64,000 bases of DNA. It comes from Pyxidicoccus xibeiensis. Lineage in GTDB: Bacteria; Myxococcota; Myxococcia; Myxococcales; Myxococcaceae. Under the pieces are notes generated by a model. The model did not search any database. It saw only the letters and a list, made by a program, of their open reading frames with translations, and was not told the origin of the DNA. The stretch lies in contig NZ_JAJVKV010000001.1 in NCBI RefSeq assembly GCF_024198175.1, positions 682,001-746,000 on the forward strand, given 5' to 3'. Positions 55,538 through 64,000 of this stretch are shown one piece after another; the stretch's first letter is position 1, and each line of letters opens with the position of its first letter. The translations under genes were made by a program, and so were the position numbers.

Positions 55538-57354
55538 GGACGGTTCTCCACGCCCGGGGTTCCCCGGTCGCCCAGTCCATACCGCGCGGACGTCGGCGCG
55601 GGACAGAAGCTCCCGGGCGCATCGTTCCGGGCGGGGTCACTGCGGGTCGGGTCGAGCTGCGACGCCACCCCCGGAACCGCCGCCGCCGTCCACGTCACCG
55701 CATCCAGGAGCCGCCCGTCCACCGTGAGCCGGAGCAGGTGGCTGCCCGCGCCGTTCGCCAGGTTGAAGGAGAACGTGCCGAGCACCGAGGGCAGGCCCCC
55801 ATTGAGCGCCACGTCGTCACTGCGCGCGATGACAGCCCGGCCGCCGGCCTTGAGTGACAGGCACAGCGTCGACGTGAGCACCGCGCTGCCCCCGCTCCCG
55901 CTGGACAGCGTGACGCCATTGAGGTCCACGTCCCGCAGGGCGAGCACCTCGACCCACTCGCCCGTGGCATCCGAGACTGCGCTCGGGTCGGCCATGAGCT
56001 CCGTGAGCACCAGCGAGCCCGGGTCCGGCACCTTCGGTACGCGCACCTTCCCGGTCCACCGGTCGATGCATCCGGGCGCGGGCGTCCCTGCATCCACCGG
56101 GCCCCCATCCGGAGCACCGGCATCCGTCCGGCCTCCATCCGGGGTGCCACCATCCGAGGCCCCCTCCCCCGTACAAACGTGATTCGGCCGGCCGGGCGTC
56201 CCCAGGTTGCCTCGCGTCCCGTACGAGGCCGTGGCCCGACACCACGCGTCCGCCGGGTCATTGCGCTTCGCATCCACGTGCAACGCGGATACCTGCGTGG
56301 CCACGCCTTCTTCCGCCGGGCCATATCCGGCCGCGTCGATGACGCCGCTCCCCGACCGCACCATCACCACCCCGCCCGAGTTGCGCAGGTCCACGTCGAG
56401 CGTCGCCACCGGCGAAGGCAGCCCACCGTTGAGCACCGCGTCCGGGCTGCGAGCCAGCACCACGAACGCCCCTGCCGCGAGCGACACGCAGGGCCCACCG
56501 GGCAGCTTCGTCCCCGCCGAGTCCGAGCCCACCGTCAGCCCATTGAGGTCCACCGGCGCCAGGGCCATCACCTCCACCCACTCGCCCAGCGTGTCGTCTC
56601 CACGCGGATTGGCCATCACCTCCGTGATGATGAGGTCCCCCGGACGTGGGCTCATCACCGGCCGCGAGACCGATGTCCCCGCCGGCACACAGGACTCCAC
56701 GACTCCCGCGTCCATTCCCCCGGGCGGCTCCAGCGCCTCACACGGAGCATTCGCCGCCCCCGGACTCCCGAGCGGCGCACCGGCGTCCGCTGTCCCGGCG
56801 CCGTCACACCAGCGTGCCGGGTCATCGTTGCCCGCGGAGTCCGGCACGAGCCGGCCGTCATAGGTCCGTGCCACACCGCTCTTCGCTGGCGCGGTGAGGT
56901 GCACCTCATCGACCACCCGGGCTCCGCATCGGATGCCCAGGAGCCCACCGGTGTTTCCCAGCGCGCCGAGCGCCTCGCCGTACGCGTGGTCCACGTGAGC
57001 AAGCGACGGCCCGTCACGAACGTCTCCCGCCACGAGGTAGCCACCCGCCGGCACCGGGACGGCTCCGGTGAAGACGTACGCCCGCTCCTGGGAGCCATCC
57101 GCACGAGCCGAATAGAGCGTCAGCCCCTCCAGGTCCACGGCGCTGCGCGTGGGGTTGTGGAGCTCGACGTACTCCTGCCCGGTGTCCGTCCCCACGGGGT
57201 CATTGAGGTACTCGGTGACGACCAGGTCTCCCGGCAACAACCCGGCACAGTCTTCGTCCACGGGTGAGCCGCCACAAGCCCACGCGCCCAGCAATGCCAG
57301 CACTACGCCCCCGCCCACACACATTCCCCATCCCCTCATGTCGTCATCCCTCAT
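55525..57354 (-). CDS. Secreted lipoprotein with lamin-tail domains
   Basis: The 609-residue protein starts with a signal peptide and lipobox ending near C27 (LLGAWAC). Three lamin-tail (LTD) domains are recognisable: GDLVVTEYLNDPVGTDTGQEYVELHN, GDLIITEVMANPRGDDTLGEWVEV and LVLTELMADPSAVSDATGEWVEV, each with LNG(V/L) sheets. They are separated by Asp/Gly/Pro-rich linkers. LTD proteins are common on myxobacterial surfaces and may bind other macromolecules. The start may be the ATG at 57339. It overlaps the nuclease gene at its 3' end. Confidence 0.88.
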   Translation of the reverse strand: MRDDDMRGWGMCVGGGVVLALLGAWACGGSPVDEDCAGLLPGDLVVTEYLNDPVGTDTGQEYVELHNPTRSAVDLEGLTLYSARADGSQERAYVFTGAVPVPAGGYLVAGDVRDGPSLAHVDHAYGEALGALGNTGGLLGIRCGARVVDEVHLTAPAKSGVARTYDGRLVPDSAGNDDPARWCDGAGTADAGAPLGSPGAANAPCEALEPPGGMDAGVVESCVPAGTSVSRPVMSPRPGDLIITEVMANPRGDDTLGEWVEVMALAPVDLNGLTVGSDSAGTKLPGGPCVSLAAGAFVVLARSPDAVLNGGLPSPVATLDVDLRNSGGVVMVRSGSGVIDAAGYGPAEEGVATQVSALHVDAKRNDPADAWCRATASYGTRGNLGTPGRPNHVCTGEGASDGGTPDGGRTDAGAPDGGPVDAGTPAPGCIDRWTGKVRVPKVPDPGSLVLTELMADPSAVSDATGEWVEVLALRDVDLNGVTLSSGSGGSAVLTSTLCLSLKAGGRAVIARSDDVALNGGLPSVLGTFSFNLANGAGSHLLRLTVDGRLLDAVTWTAAAVPGVASQLDPTRSDPARNDAPGSFCPAPTSARYGLGDRGTPGVENRPCAP

Positions 57355-57360
57355 GTTCAG

Positions 57361-57507
57361 CTCACTCCGTCTCGCAATGCCTCACAGCCGTGGCTCCAGC
57401 TCCGGGTGGGCAGCGCCCCCAAGGCGCCTTCCCCACGCCCCTTTGTCGGCGCTCCCCGCTCAAGCTCACTCCGCCTCGTCACGCCTCACAGGCGTGTCTC
57501 CAGCTCC
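57361..57507. repeat. Duplicated 3' end of the barrel gene
   Basis: A 43-bp segment at 57465-57507 that spans the stop codon of the barrel gene is repeated at 57361-57403 with 37 of 43 bases identical. The second copy decodes to ELEPRL-stop in place of ELETRL-stop. It lies just past the gene end, before the lamin-tail gene. Confidence 0.6.
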
Positions 57508-59687
57508 AACTGGAAGAGGTGGCGCGGCGGGTCGGGCGGGACGCGGGCCCCGAGCGCATCCTTCAAGTCGAGCACCCACGCGTACCGCGCCCGCGCCGTC
57601 ACGGTGTCGAAGACGGCCCAGCTCGCGTCCACCACCGTGCGCAGCTCCTGCCGCAACCTGGTGCGCTCGGAGAGGTCCTCGTCCCGCCAGGCCACGCGCC
57701 CGCCCAGCCGCACGGACTCGCTCGGCCGGAGCCGCACGTCGAGCACCGCCTGCCCGTCGTACCGGGGCCCTGCCTGCCGGGGCTCCTCCACCCGCGCATG
57801 TCCGTACTGCGCGGCCAGCGTCACACCGTCGGCAACCTCGGAGCGCACCCGGACGATGAGCCCGTACCGTCCACGCGAGCACCCGTCCGCCTCTTCCTCC
57901 TGGAGGCACGCCGCGTCTGAACCCGCCTCCGAGTCACGCAGCTCCACCTGGAGCGAGGGCTGGAACAGCGGCCACACGAGCCAGTCCGCCCGCGCGGACG
58001 CGCGCACGTTCAATGTGCCAGCCGACCCGGGCACCGCACCGTCCGTCGGCGGCGTCCACGCATCCACCTGCCCACGCACCCGCCACGCCCCTTCCTCCCG
58101 CTGGAGGTAACGCAAGCGAGCCCCCAGCTCGTTGCGAGCGCGCAGCCCCTCCAGCGCATCCGGCCCGGACGGTGCCCCGCCGTAGGGATTGGCGAAGTCC
58201 CGCCCGTAGTAGCGCAGCGCCAGCTCCAGCTCCCGCCGCTCCCCCGAGAGCACCGTGCGCTGGAGGGCGCCGAAGCCGCCGCCTCCCTCCGGAGCCGAGT
58301 CGAAGCTGCGAGCGCCCTCGAAGAACAGGTCCACCGCGCCGTGGCCCCACGCCGCGTCGAGCCCCACCGCGCCGAAGCCACCGCCCGCCGGGTAGCGGGC
58401 ACTCGGCTGGAAGTCGAGCCGGGCCCCGTCCACCGCCCACACCGGCCGCGCCACCCAGCCCGTCACTCCCACCTGCGCACGCGAGGACAGGGACAGCGTC
58501 GCATTGCCGCCGCCGGCCCACTCCTGGAAGGCCCCCGGCAGCGTGCGCGCGGTGAGCTTCTCCACCCGCGAGTCCTCCAGCGGCACCCACACGTCGGGCG
58601 CCCGGCATCCTCCACGAGCCCCGGTGCACAGCGAGCGGTCCAGCACCGCATGCCGTTGCACCGAGCGCAGCTGGTACGAGCCGAAGCCCGTGAGCGACAG
58701 CTCCGCGCCAGGCCCCAGGGGACCACGCACGGTGCCCACCAGCCCGCGAAAGCCTTCATCCCAGCCGAAGTCCGGCGTGACTTCGGACAGCCGCTCCTCC
58801 GGCTCGCAGCCGGTGCCGCCCACCAGGCACTCGCGCTCCAGCGCTCCCGGTGGCCGCACACCGTCATCGGGAAGGAAGCCGTCGGGCGCGGGCAGTGCCG
58901 TGGTGTCCAGCGTGAGCCGCTGCCCGAAGCCCAGCCGGTACGTCCCCAGCAGCGCGGAGGCGCGCGCTCCCGACCACCGGACATGGAACTTGGGCAGCAG
59001 CACCGACGGACCGGGCGCCTCCACGACGAGGGCCCGCCGTCGCGCATCCCTCCGAGGCGCGCCGGGCCTCCGGCGTGCGAGCGAGACGAGCACCCCCGCC
59101 TGGAGCCCGCCGAGCCCTCCCGCGCGGACCTGCAAGGCCATGGGCGGCAGCAGCCCGTCCGACGCGGCGAAGGCCATCATCAGCCGCGCATCCCCCGACA
59201 GCCGCCCCTCCTCACGCCTCACGAGAAAGGCCGCGAGCCTCCGCGCCTCCTCGTCCGTCAGCCCACCGTCCCCGGCGCGCGCCGCATCACGCCGGTCCCG
59301 GGCCGGGTCCTCGCCGAATCCGAGCGGCGGCACCTCTGAGTCAGCTGTGCGCCCGCGCCCTCCGCCCCTGCCCGCCCTCTGCCGCAGCAGCGCATCCACC
59401 TGCGCGTACGTCAGCCCGGGCAGCCCATAGAGCGAGGCGCGCGTCGCGAGCCCGGGGTCCACGCCCGCGCGCCGCAGGGCCAGCAGCGCCGCCAGCGTCT
59501 CGCCCGAGATGGCGCCCTCCTCCAGCAGCGCGAGCAGCTCCAGCTCGCCCCCGGACTCCGGCTCCACCTCATAGGGCGCGGCCTGCACGGGCCCCGCGGC
59601 CCAGAGCCAGCACCCCAGCACCACCCACGGCCATGACAGTGAAAGGACGCGACGCACGCCGCGCACCCACTGCACATCCGGGACCAC
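57486..59687 (-). CDS. Outer-membrane beta-barrel-like protein with HhH N-terminus
   Basis: The 733-residue exported protein has a signal peptide (about 1-37) followed by a helix-hairpin-helix-like region (LAALLALRRAGVDPGL, SLYGLPGLTYAQVDAL) as in ComEA-type DNA-uptake proteins. The larger C-terminal part is rich in alternating strands (LSLTGFGSYQLRSV, GVTGWVARPVW, LELALRYYGRDFANPYGG) and ends with a Leu terminus, typical of a barrel. DNA or polymer transport is a hypothesis. A 43-bp duplication lies just beyond its stop. Confidence 0.78.
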   Translation of the reverse strand: MVPDVQWVRGVRRVLSLSWPWVVLGCWLWAAGPVQAAPYEVEPESGGELELLALLEEGAISGETLAALLALRRAGVDPGLATRASLYGLPGLTYAQVDALLRQRAGRGGGRGRTADSEVPPLGFGEDPARDRRDAARAGDGGLTDEEARRLAAFLVRREEGRLSGDARLMMAFAASDGLLPPMALQVRAGGLGGLQAGVLVSLARRRPGAPRRDARRRALVVEAPGPSVLLPKFHVRWSGARASALLGTYRLGFGQRLTLDTTALPAPDGFLPDDGVRPPGALERECLVGGTGCEPEERLSEVTPDFGWDEGFRGLVGTVRGPLGPGAELSLTGFGSYQLRSVQRHAVLDRSLCTGARGGCRAPDVWVPLEDSRVEKLTARTLPGAFQEWAGGGNATLSLSSRAQVGVTGWVARPVWAVDGARLDFQPSARYPAGGGFGAVGLDAAWGHGAVDLFFEGARSFDSAPEGGGGFGALQRTVLSGERRELELALRYYGRDFANPYGGAPSGPDALEGLRARNELGARLRYLQREEGAWRVRGQVDAWTPPTDGAVPGSAGTLNVRASARADWLVWPLFQPSLQVELRDSEAGSDAACLQEEEADGCSRGRYGLIVRVRSEVADGVTLAAQYGHARVEEPRQAGPRYDGQAVLDVRLRPSESVRLGGRVAWRDEDLSERTRLRQELRTVVDASWAVFDTVTARARYAWVLDLKDALGARVPPDPPRHLFQLELETRL

Positions 59688-59767
59688 CCTTCCCTACAGC
59701 AACCCCACGCCTCCACCGCGTCCGCGCCACGGACGCGAGGTCCATGGACGGGACGCGCGCTCCGGGC

Positions 59768-59959
59768 TCAGGCCCACACGGCGCGAGGGTCGACCCGCAG
59801 CAGCTCGGCGGCGATGGACTCCGCGGCCACGGCGCGGGCCTGGGCGGCGGCATGGCGGAGGCGCGACTCCTCGCTGCCATCCAGCCCCGCCTGCGCCTGA
59901 CGCAGGTCGGACTCGGTGGTCCGCAGCAGCTCCGCCAGGTTCATCCGGTCCAGCTCCAT
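59768..59959 (-). CDS. Small helical protein of unknown function
   Basis: A 63-residue frame with ATG at 59959: DRMNLAELLRTTESDLRQA, then a helix with SRLRHAAAQARAVAAESI. It is charged, helical and free of low-complexity, unlike the other frames here. A second ATG at 59944 with GGAG upstream is possible. Function unknown; the layout resembles small adaptor or anti-toxin type proteins but nothing else supports that. Confidence 0.55.
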   Translation of the reverse strand: MELDRMNLAELLRTTESDLRQAQAGLDGSEESRLRHAAAQARAVAAESIAAELLRVDPRAVWA

Positions 59960-60178
59960 CGACTCGACTCCAGCGCTCCGACCTGCCGCCGCGGCCAGCA
60001 TGACAGGAGGGGCCCACACGGGGCTGTCCCGCCGCCCTGTGCAGACCCGGGCCCCGCCTTCCAGGCCACCAGCCGGGCGGACACGAGGCGAGGTCGTCTG
60101 TGTGTGTACCTGGGGACTACCGTGAGGCGGTTGGCCCGGTCCGACGCTCCATCTATGTATGCTTGCCACTTGAGCACC

Positions 60179-60952
60179 ATGGGCCACGTCCACATCGTCC
60201 GAGACCTCCCCTCCCCCCAGGAGGGCTTCGCCCGCACCGTCCGCGTCTACACCCCCGACGCCTACGACGCGCTGCCGGACCACCGCTTCCCCGTCCTTTA
60301 TATGCACGACGGGCAGAACGTCTTCGCCCACCCGGAGTCGGCCCGCTTCGAGACGTGGTGCGCCAACCTCGCGCTGGAGCACGGCGTGGGCGCGGGCCGC
60401 CTGGAGCCGTGGCTCATCGTCGCGGTGGACTCGGGCGCGGGGCGGATGCAGGAGTACTCGCCCTGGGACGAGCCGCGCAACCAGACGAAGGCGCGCGGCG
60501 AGGCCTACGGCCGCTTCCTGGTGGAGCACCTCAAGCCGCTCGTGGACCGCACCTACCGCACGCGCCCGGAGCCGGAGTGGACGGCCGCCATGGGCTCGTC
60601 GCTGGGCGGGCTGATTTCGCTGTACCTCGGCTGCCGCTACCCGGAGGTGTTCGGCCGCATCGGCGCGCTGTCACCCACCGTCATGTGGAGCGAGGGGCGC
60701 CTGTTCCAGGAGTGGACCGCCCACAGCCGGCGCTGGTCCCGCATCTACCTGGATGCCGGCGAGCAGGAGTTCATCGACGCCGACGGCGTGCCGCTCAACT
60801 ACGGCGAGGCCACGCGCGCCTTCTACGAGCACCTCAAGCAGGTGGGCTACGCGGACCACGAGGTCGCCCTCGTGCTGGAGCCCGGCGGCGAGCACCACGA
60901 GCGCGACTGGCAGCGCCGGCTGCCCACCGCGCTGCACTGGCTGCTGGGGTGA
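60179..60952 (+). CDS. Esterase of the D/enterobactin-esterase type
   Basis: The 257-residue alpha/beta-hydrolase has RVYTPDAYDAL, PVLYMHDGQNVF, the nucleophile elbow GSSLGG with Ser near residue 141, and a late histidine in PGGEHHERDW. This matches the putative esterase (Fes/YbbA/esterase D-like) family. No signal peptide is seen from the chosen ATG. An upstream ATG at 60155 would add eight residues. It lies upstream of the DUF2378 gene with a 10-bp gap. Confidence 0.88.
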   Translation: MGHVHIVRDLPSPQEGFARTVRVYTPDAYDALPDHRFPVLYMHDGQNVFAHPESARFETWCANLALEHGVGAGRLEPWLIVAVDSGAGRMQEYSPWDEPRNQTKARGEAYGRFLVEHLKPLVDRTYRTRPEPEWTAAMGSSLGGLISLYLGCRYPEVFGRIGALSPTVMWSEGRLFQEWTAHSRRWSRIYLDAGEQEFIDADGVPLNYGEATRAFYEHLKQVGYADHEVALVLEPGGEHHERDWQRRLPTALHWLLG

Positions 60953-60962
60953 GGCCCGCCGC

Positions 60963-61541
60963 GTGAAGCCTCGCAAGCCCGTCCCCACCGAGCAGCGGCT
61001 CGTCTACGTGCAGGTCGTGGAAGGGCTGCTCCAGCACGGGCTTCACGGCAAGGTGTCACCGCGGCTCAAGCAGCGACTCAAGAAGGCCGGCATCGACCTG
61101 GACCGGCCGCTGCTGCCGGCCTACCCGGTGCCGCTGTGGACGCACTGCCTGAGCGTCATCGCCGAGGAGACCTTTCCCGGCATGCCTCGCGAGGAGGCCT
61201 TCCGCTTGCTGGCGGATGCGCACGTGCAGGGCTACGGGCGCACCGTCATCGGCCGCGCGGTGTACGGCGTCATGCGGCTGCTCGGCCCGCGCCGCCTGGT
61301 GCACCGGCTGCCCCAGACGCTGCGCTCCACCGACAACTACACGGAGGTGGAGCTCACCGAGCGCGGCCCCACCACCTACGAGATGCGGATGAACTCGGCG
61401 CTGGACTCGCCCGGCTACGTGGAAGCGCTCTTCGAGTCCATGCTGCGCGTGGGCGGCGCGGAGGCTCCGAAGGTGACGAAGCTGCACACGGACGCGGCCG
61501 CGCCGAGCACCACGTTCCTGCTCACCTGGACGGAGCGCTGA
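60963..61541 (+). CDS. DUF2378 family protein
   Basis: The 192-residue protein belongs to a family almost confined to myxobacteria, with the pattern QRLVYVQVVEGLLQHGL, LLPAYPVPLW, RLLADAHVQGYGRTVIGRA and a C-terminal beta segment (YTEVELTERGPTTYEMRMN). Function is unknown; it has no membrane segment or enzymatic motif. The start is GTG at 60963. It is probably co-transcribed with the esterase gene upstream. Confidence 0.88.
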   Translation: MKPRKPVPTEQRLVYVQVVEGLLQHGLHGKVSPRLKQRLKKAGIDLDRPLLPAYPVPLWTHCLSVIAEETFPGMPREEAFRLLADAHVQGYGRTVIGRAVYGVMRLLGPRRLVHRLPQTLRSTDNYTEVELTERGPTTYEMRMNSALDSPGYVEALFESMLRVGGAEAPKVTKLHTDAAAPSTTFLLTWTER

Positions 61542-61545
61542 AGCC

Positions 61546-62712
61546 TCACGGCGCGGTGGCCTGGATGAAGCGCACCGCCTCGTGCATGGCGTCCAGGTCC
61601 GGGTGCCGGGTGAGGTACATCTCCTCGCCCATGAGGCTGTGGTAGATGGGCGGCAGCTCCTGGTGGATGAGCAGCGACGAGCCCAGCCGGTCCACCACCT
61701 GCTTGTGGCTGTGCTTGTAGCGGCGGCTCTTGCGGCGCGCGCTGTGACACACGTGGTAGCGCGGCGTGTAGCGGAAGTCCGCCACCGGGTCCCCCGTCAC
61801 CACGCGCGCCCACAGCCGGTACACGTCGATGTCGCACGTGTAGTTCATCATGTCGGTGATGAAGCCGCCGGGCGGCCGGAGGTTGACCTCCAGCACGATG
61901 AAGCGCCCGTCCGGCAGGCGGAAGAACTCCAGGTGGAACCAGCGCTCGCGCAGGCCGCAGGCCGCCACGACTTCGCGGCCCAGCACGTCCAGCGCGGGGG
62001 GGATTTCCTGGAGGCTCCAGAAGGAGATGTCGCGCTTCTCCAGCACCGTCTCCATGCCGCCGTCGCTGTACTGGTGGCTGAGGTTGAAGACGATGACGCC
62101 GTGCCGGTCGACGATGCCGTCGTAGGTGACGATGGTGCCGCGCACGAAGGGCTGGGCCACGTAGGACGTGGGCAGCGGGTGGGCCAGGGCGGCGTCGACC
62201 TCGGCGTCGCTGGCCACCTTGAAGGTATGGGCGGCGCCCACGCCCACGTCGGGCTTGAGCACCAGCGGGTAGCCCACCTTCGCGGCGAACGCCTTCACCT
62301 GGGTGGCGTCGCGCACGCGGATGAGGTCCGGGTGGGGCACGCCGGCCGCGTGGAACACCTCGGCCATGCCGGACTTGGAGCGCAGCCGGTGGATGTCGGA
62401 GGGCTGGAGGCCGGGGACGTGGAAGTCCTCGCGCAGGCGGGCCTCCACCTCCAGCCAGGACTCGTTGAGCGAGTCGATGCGGTGGATGCGGCCATGCTTC
62501 CAGGTGAGGTAGCCGGCGGCGCGGGTGAGGGCGTCCTCGTCATGGAGGTTGGGGACGAGGAAGTACTCGCGCAGCGACTCGCGCAGCTCGGAGCGCAGCG
62601 AGTCGAAGGGCGCGTCGCCGATGCCCAGCACCGTCACCCCGCGCTCACGCAGGGCGGTGATGAAGTGGAAGTACTGGGGCGGGAAGTGGGGGGAGATGAA
62701 GACGAAGTTCAT
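61546..62712 (-). CDS. ATP-grasp enzyme
   Basis: The 388-residue enzyme has the ATP-grasp order: a Rossmann-like N-domain (FVFISPHFPPQYFHFITAL), the ATP-binding GYPLVLKPDVGVGAA segment, TSYVAQPFVRGTIVTYDG and the metal-binding EFFRLPDGRFIVLEVNLRPPGG. It would ligate a carboxylate to an amine or thiol. Substrate is not evident; relatives act in natural-product and peptide pathways. It starts with ATG at 62712 and converges on the DUF2378 gene with a 4-bp gap. Confidence 0.9.
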   Translation of the reverse strand: MNFVFISPHFPPQYFHFITALRERGVTVLGIGDAPFDSLRSELRESLREYFLVPNLHDEDALTRAAGYLTWKHGRIHRIDSLNESWLEVEARLREDFHVPGLQPSDIHRLRSKSGMAEVFHAAGVPHPDLIRVRDATQVKAFAAKVGYPLVLKPDVGVGAAHTFKVASDAEVDAALAHPLPTSYVAQPFVRGTIVTYDGIVDRHGVIVFNLSHQYSDGGMETVLEKRDISFWSLQEIPPALDVLGREVVAACGLRERWFHLEFFRLPDGRFIVLEVNLRPPGGFITDMMNYTCDIDVYRLWARVVTGDPVADFRYTPRYHVCHSARRKSRRYKHSHKQVVDRLGSSLLIHQELPPIYHSLMGEEMYLTRHPDLDAMHEAVRFIQATAP

Positions 62713-62872
62713 GGCTCCTCGGGGCGGGTCCCGACGACGTTGACCATAGCGACGACCCGGGGCGAGGCCCACTTCCTTGCCAGCCCTCCAGGCGGGTGTA
62801 CGACATTTCCGCCCACGGGGGATTTCCGGTCGCCTGGGGAGCAGGCGCGCCCGGCGGAGTGGGGGATGGCTC

Positions 62873-64000
62873 GTGAAACAGGCTCACGGCTACGCTTCGC
62901 CGCACACGCCAGCCGCGAGGTACGTCACGAACCGCTTCACTGGAGCCGCCACCCCGCTCACCGTCCGGGGCATCGAGGCCTGCGCGGCCACGCTCTCGGT
63001 GCACCCCACGGAGCTGTGGACGGTGCTCCAGGTGGAGACGCGCGGCTGTGGCTTCTTCGCGGACCGCCGGCCGGTCATCCTGTTCGAGCGGCACATCTTC
63101 AGCCGCAAGACGCAGGGCCGCTTCGATGCGCAGGCCCCGGACCTCAGCAACCCGAAGGCGGGAGGCTATGCCGGCGGCGTGGCGGAGTTCGACCGGCTGG
63201 AGCGGGCGCTGGCGCTGGACGCGTCGGCCGCGCTGATGAGCGCGTCGTGGGGGCTGGGCCAGGTGATGGGCTTCCACGCCAGCGACCTGGGCTACGGCTC
63301 CGTGGAGAACTTCGTCGCGCGGATGATGGAGTCGGAGGACGAGCAGCTCGGCGCGCTGGCGGCCTTCATCCAGAAGAACGGGCTGGCGAAGGCGCTGCGC
63401 GCGCATGACTGGGCGGCCTTCGCCCGGGGCTACAACGGCCCGGCGTATGCGAAGAACCAGTACGACAAGAAGCTGGCGGCGGCGTACCAGCGGCTGACGA
63501 CGCAGGCGCCGCCGGACGTGAGCGTGCGCGAGGGCCAGCTCCGGCTCATGTACCTCGGCTTCGAGCCGGGCACGCCGGATGGAGCGCTGGGCTCGCACAC
63601 GAAAGGAGCGCTGAAGAAGTTCCAGGCGCAGCAGCAGCTGCCCGTCACCGCCGTGTTCGACACGGCCACGCTGGATGCGCTGGGGAGGCAACACGGCCTG
63701 CTGCCCCGGAGCGACACCGGAGCCGACCCGCTGGCGAAGCCTGGCGTGGCGCCGCTCGCCGTCAGCCCGCAGTCCGTGGCGCCGATGGCCGCCGCTTCGA
63801 CGACGCAGGCGTCATCTCCGGCCACGGTCCCGTCATTCGCGACGCAGCCCGGGGCCGCTTCAATGACGCCGGCTCCAGCCCATGCCACGGGCCCATCCTC
63901 CGCGGCGCCGCTCGGGGCCACTCCGGCGCTCACGGTGAGCCCGCCCTCCACGAGTCAGCTCGCCACCGCTCCGACGACGCCCGCGCTCTCGCCCTCCGCT
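62873..64000 (+). CDS. N-acetylmuramidase with peptidoglycan-binding domain, cut by the right edge
   Basis: The visible 376 residues have an N-acetylmuramidase (DUF3380-type) domain at about 20-205: TVLQVETRGCGFFADRRPVILFERHIFSR, where a glutamate in LFERH is the likely catalytic residue, then ASWGLGQVMGFHASDLGY. A peptidoglycan-binding domain follows (REGQLRLMYLGFEPGTPDGALG, TKGALKKFQAQQQLPVT). The rest is a Pro/Ala/Thr-rich tail that continues past the window end. The start is GTG at 62873. It may act as a lytic factor on prey cells or in wall turnover; no signal peptide is evident. Confidence 0.85.
   Translation, partial: MKQAHGYASPHTPAARYVTNRFTGAATPLTVRGIEACAATLSVHPTELWTVLQVETRGCGFFADRRPVILFERHIFSRKTQGRFDAQAPDLSNPKAGGYAGGVAEFDRLERALALDASAALMSASWGLGQVMGFHASDLGYGSVENFVARMMESEDEQLGALAAFIQKNGLAKALRAHDWAAFARGYNGPAYAKNQYDKKLAAAYQRLTTQAPPDVSVREGQLRLMYLGFEPGTPDGALGSHTKGALKKFQAQQQLPVTAVFDTATLDALGRQHGLLPRSDTGADPLAKPGVAPLAVSPQSVAPMAAASTTQASSPATVPSFATQPGAASMTPAPAHATGPSSAAPLGATPALTVSPPSTSQLATAPTTPALSPSA

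Overview
The window is about 70% GC, densely packed, with strong G/C third-position bias. It reads as chromosomal DNA of a myxobacterium of the Myxococcaceae type (Myxococcus, Corallococcus or Pyxidicoccus-like). Pointers are a DUF2378 protein, an enhancer-binding protein with unusual architecture, a eukaryotic-type Ser/Thr kinase, many lipoproteins, and an infC gene that appears to start at ATC with a long Ala/Pro/Lys tail, like the M. xanthus dsg gene. No rRNA, tRNA, insertion sequence, prophage or CRISPR array was seen.

Layout. 1-9.5 kb: edge-truncated membrane protein, a sigma-54 activator with an N-terminal HTH, an intergenic region with paired hairpins and three spaced GGATATCC-like sites, ctaA (heme A synthase), and a reverse-strand operon for an osmolyte-type ABC transporter whose binding protein and permease are fused. 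9.5-12.5 kb: a repeat array built on an 18-bp palindrome, then an ArsR-methyltransferase fusion and ahcY. 12.7-19.8 kb: the most notable locus, nine tightly coupled genes forming a ubiquitin-like conjugation system: YukD-like Ubl, E1, membrane JAMM peptidase, membrane FHA protein, membrane RING-like protein, membrane trypsin-like protease and E2, led by two zinc-binding membrane proteins. 19.8-29.9 kb: a reverse-strand yfaPTASQ-type operon (DUF2135, DUF1175, DUF2138, alpha-2-macroglobulin, DUF2300/penicillin-binding-like), probably an envelope trap-and-repair module. 30-45 kb: mixed housekeeping and secreted proteins, including infC, RNase Z, a beta-helix lipoprotein, a phytanoyl-CoA-dioxygenase-like protein, a Ser/Thr kinase, a TonB-like protein, a vanadium haloperoxidase-like protein and DUF4173. 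45-64 kb: a second array with the same palindromic core (exact 80-bp period), a LytS/LytTR pair, a gutted aminotransferase pseudogene, arsenate reductase, TerC, an MFS transporter, a PAS histidine kinase, lamin-tail and barrel surface proteins, an esterase, DUF2378, an ATP-grasp enzyme and an edge-truncated muramidase.

How it fits together. In the conjugation locus E1 would activate the Ubl, E2 would carry it, the RING protein could act as a membrane E3, and the JAMM protein could process or remove it; six of the nine products have predicted membrane helices (both leading zinc proteins, the JAMM, FHA and RING proteins, and the protease), so the pathway is probably organised at the cytoplasmic membrane. 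Overlapping start/stop codons and a sigma-70-like promoter ahead of the first zinc-finger gene support one transcription unit. The two palindromic repeat arrays 35 kb apart, both in gene-free gaps, are the other main unexplained signal.
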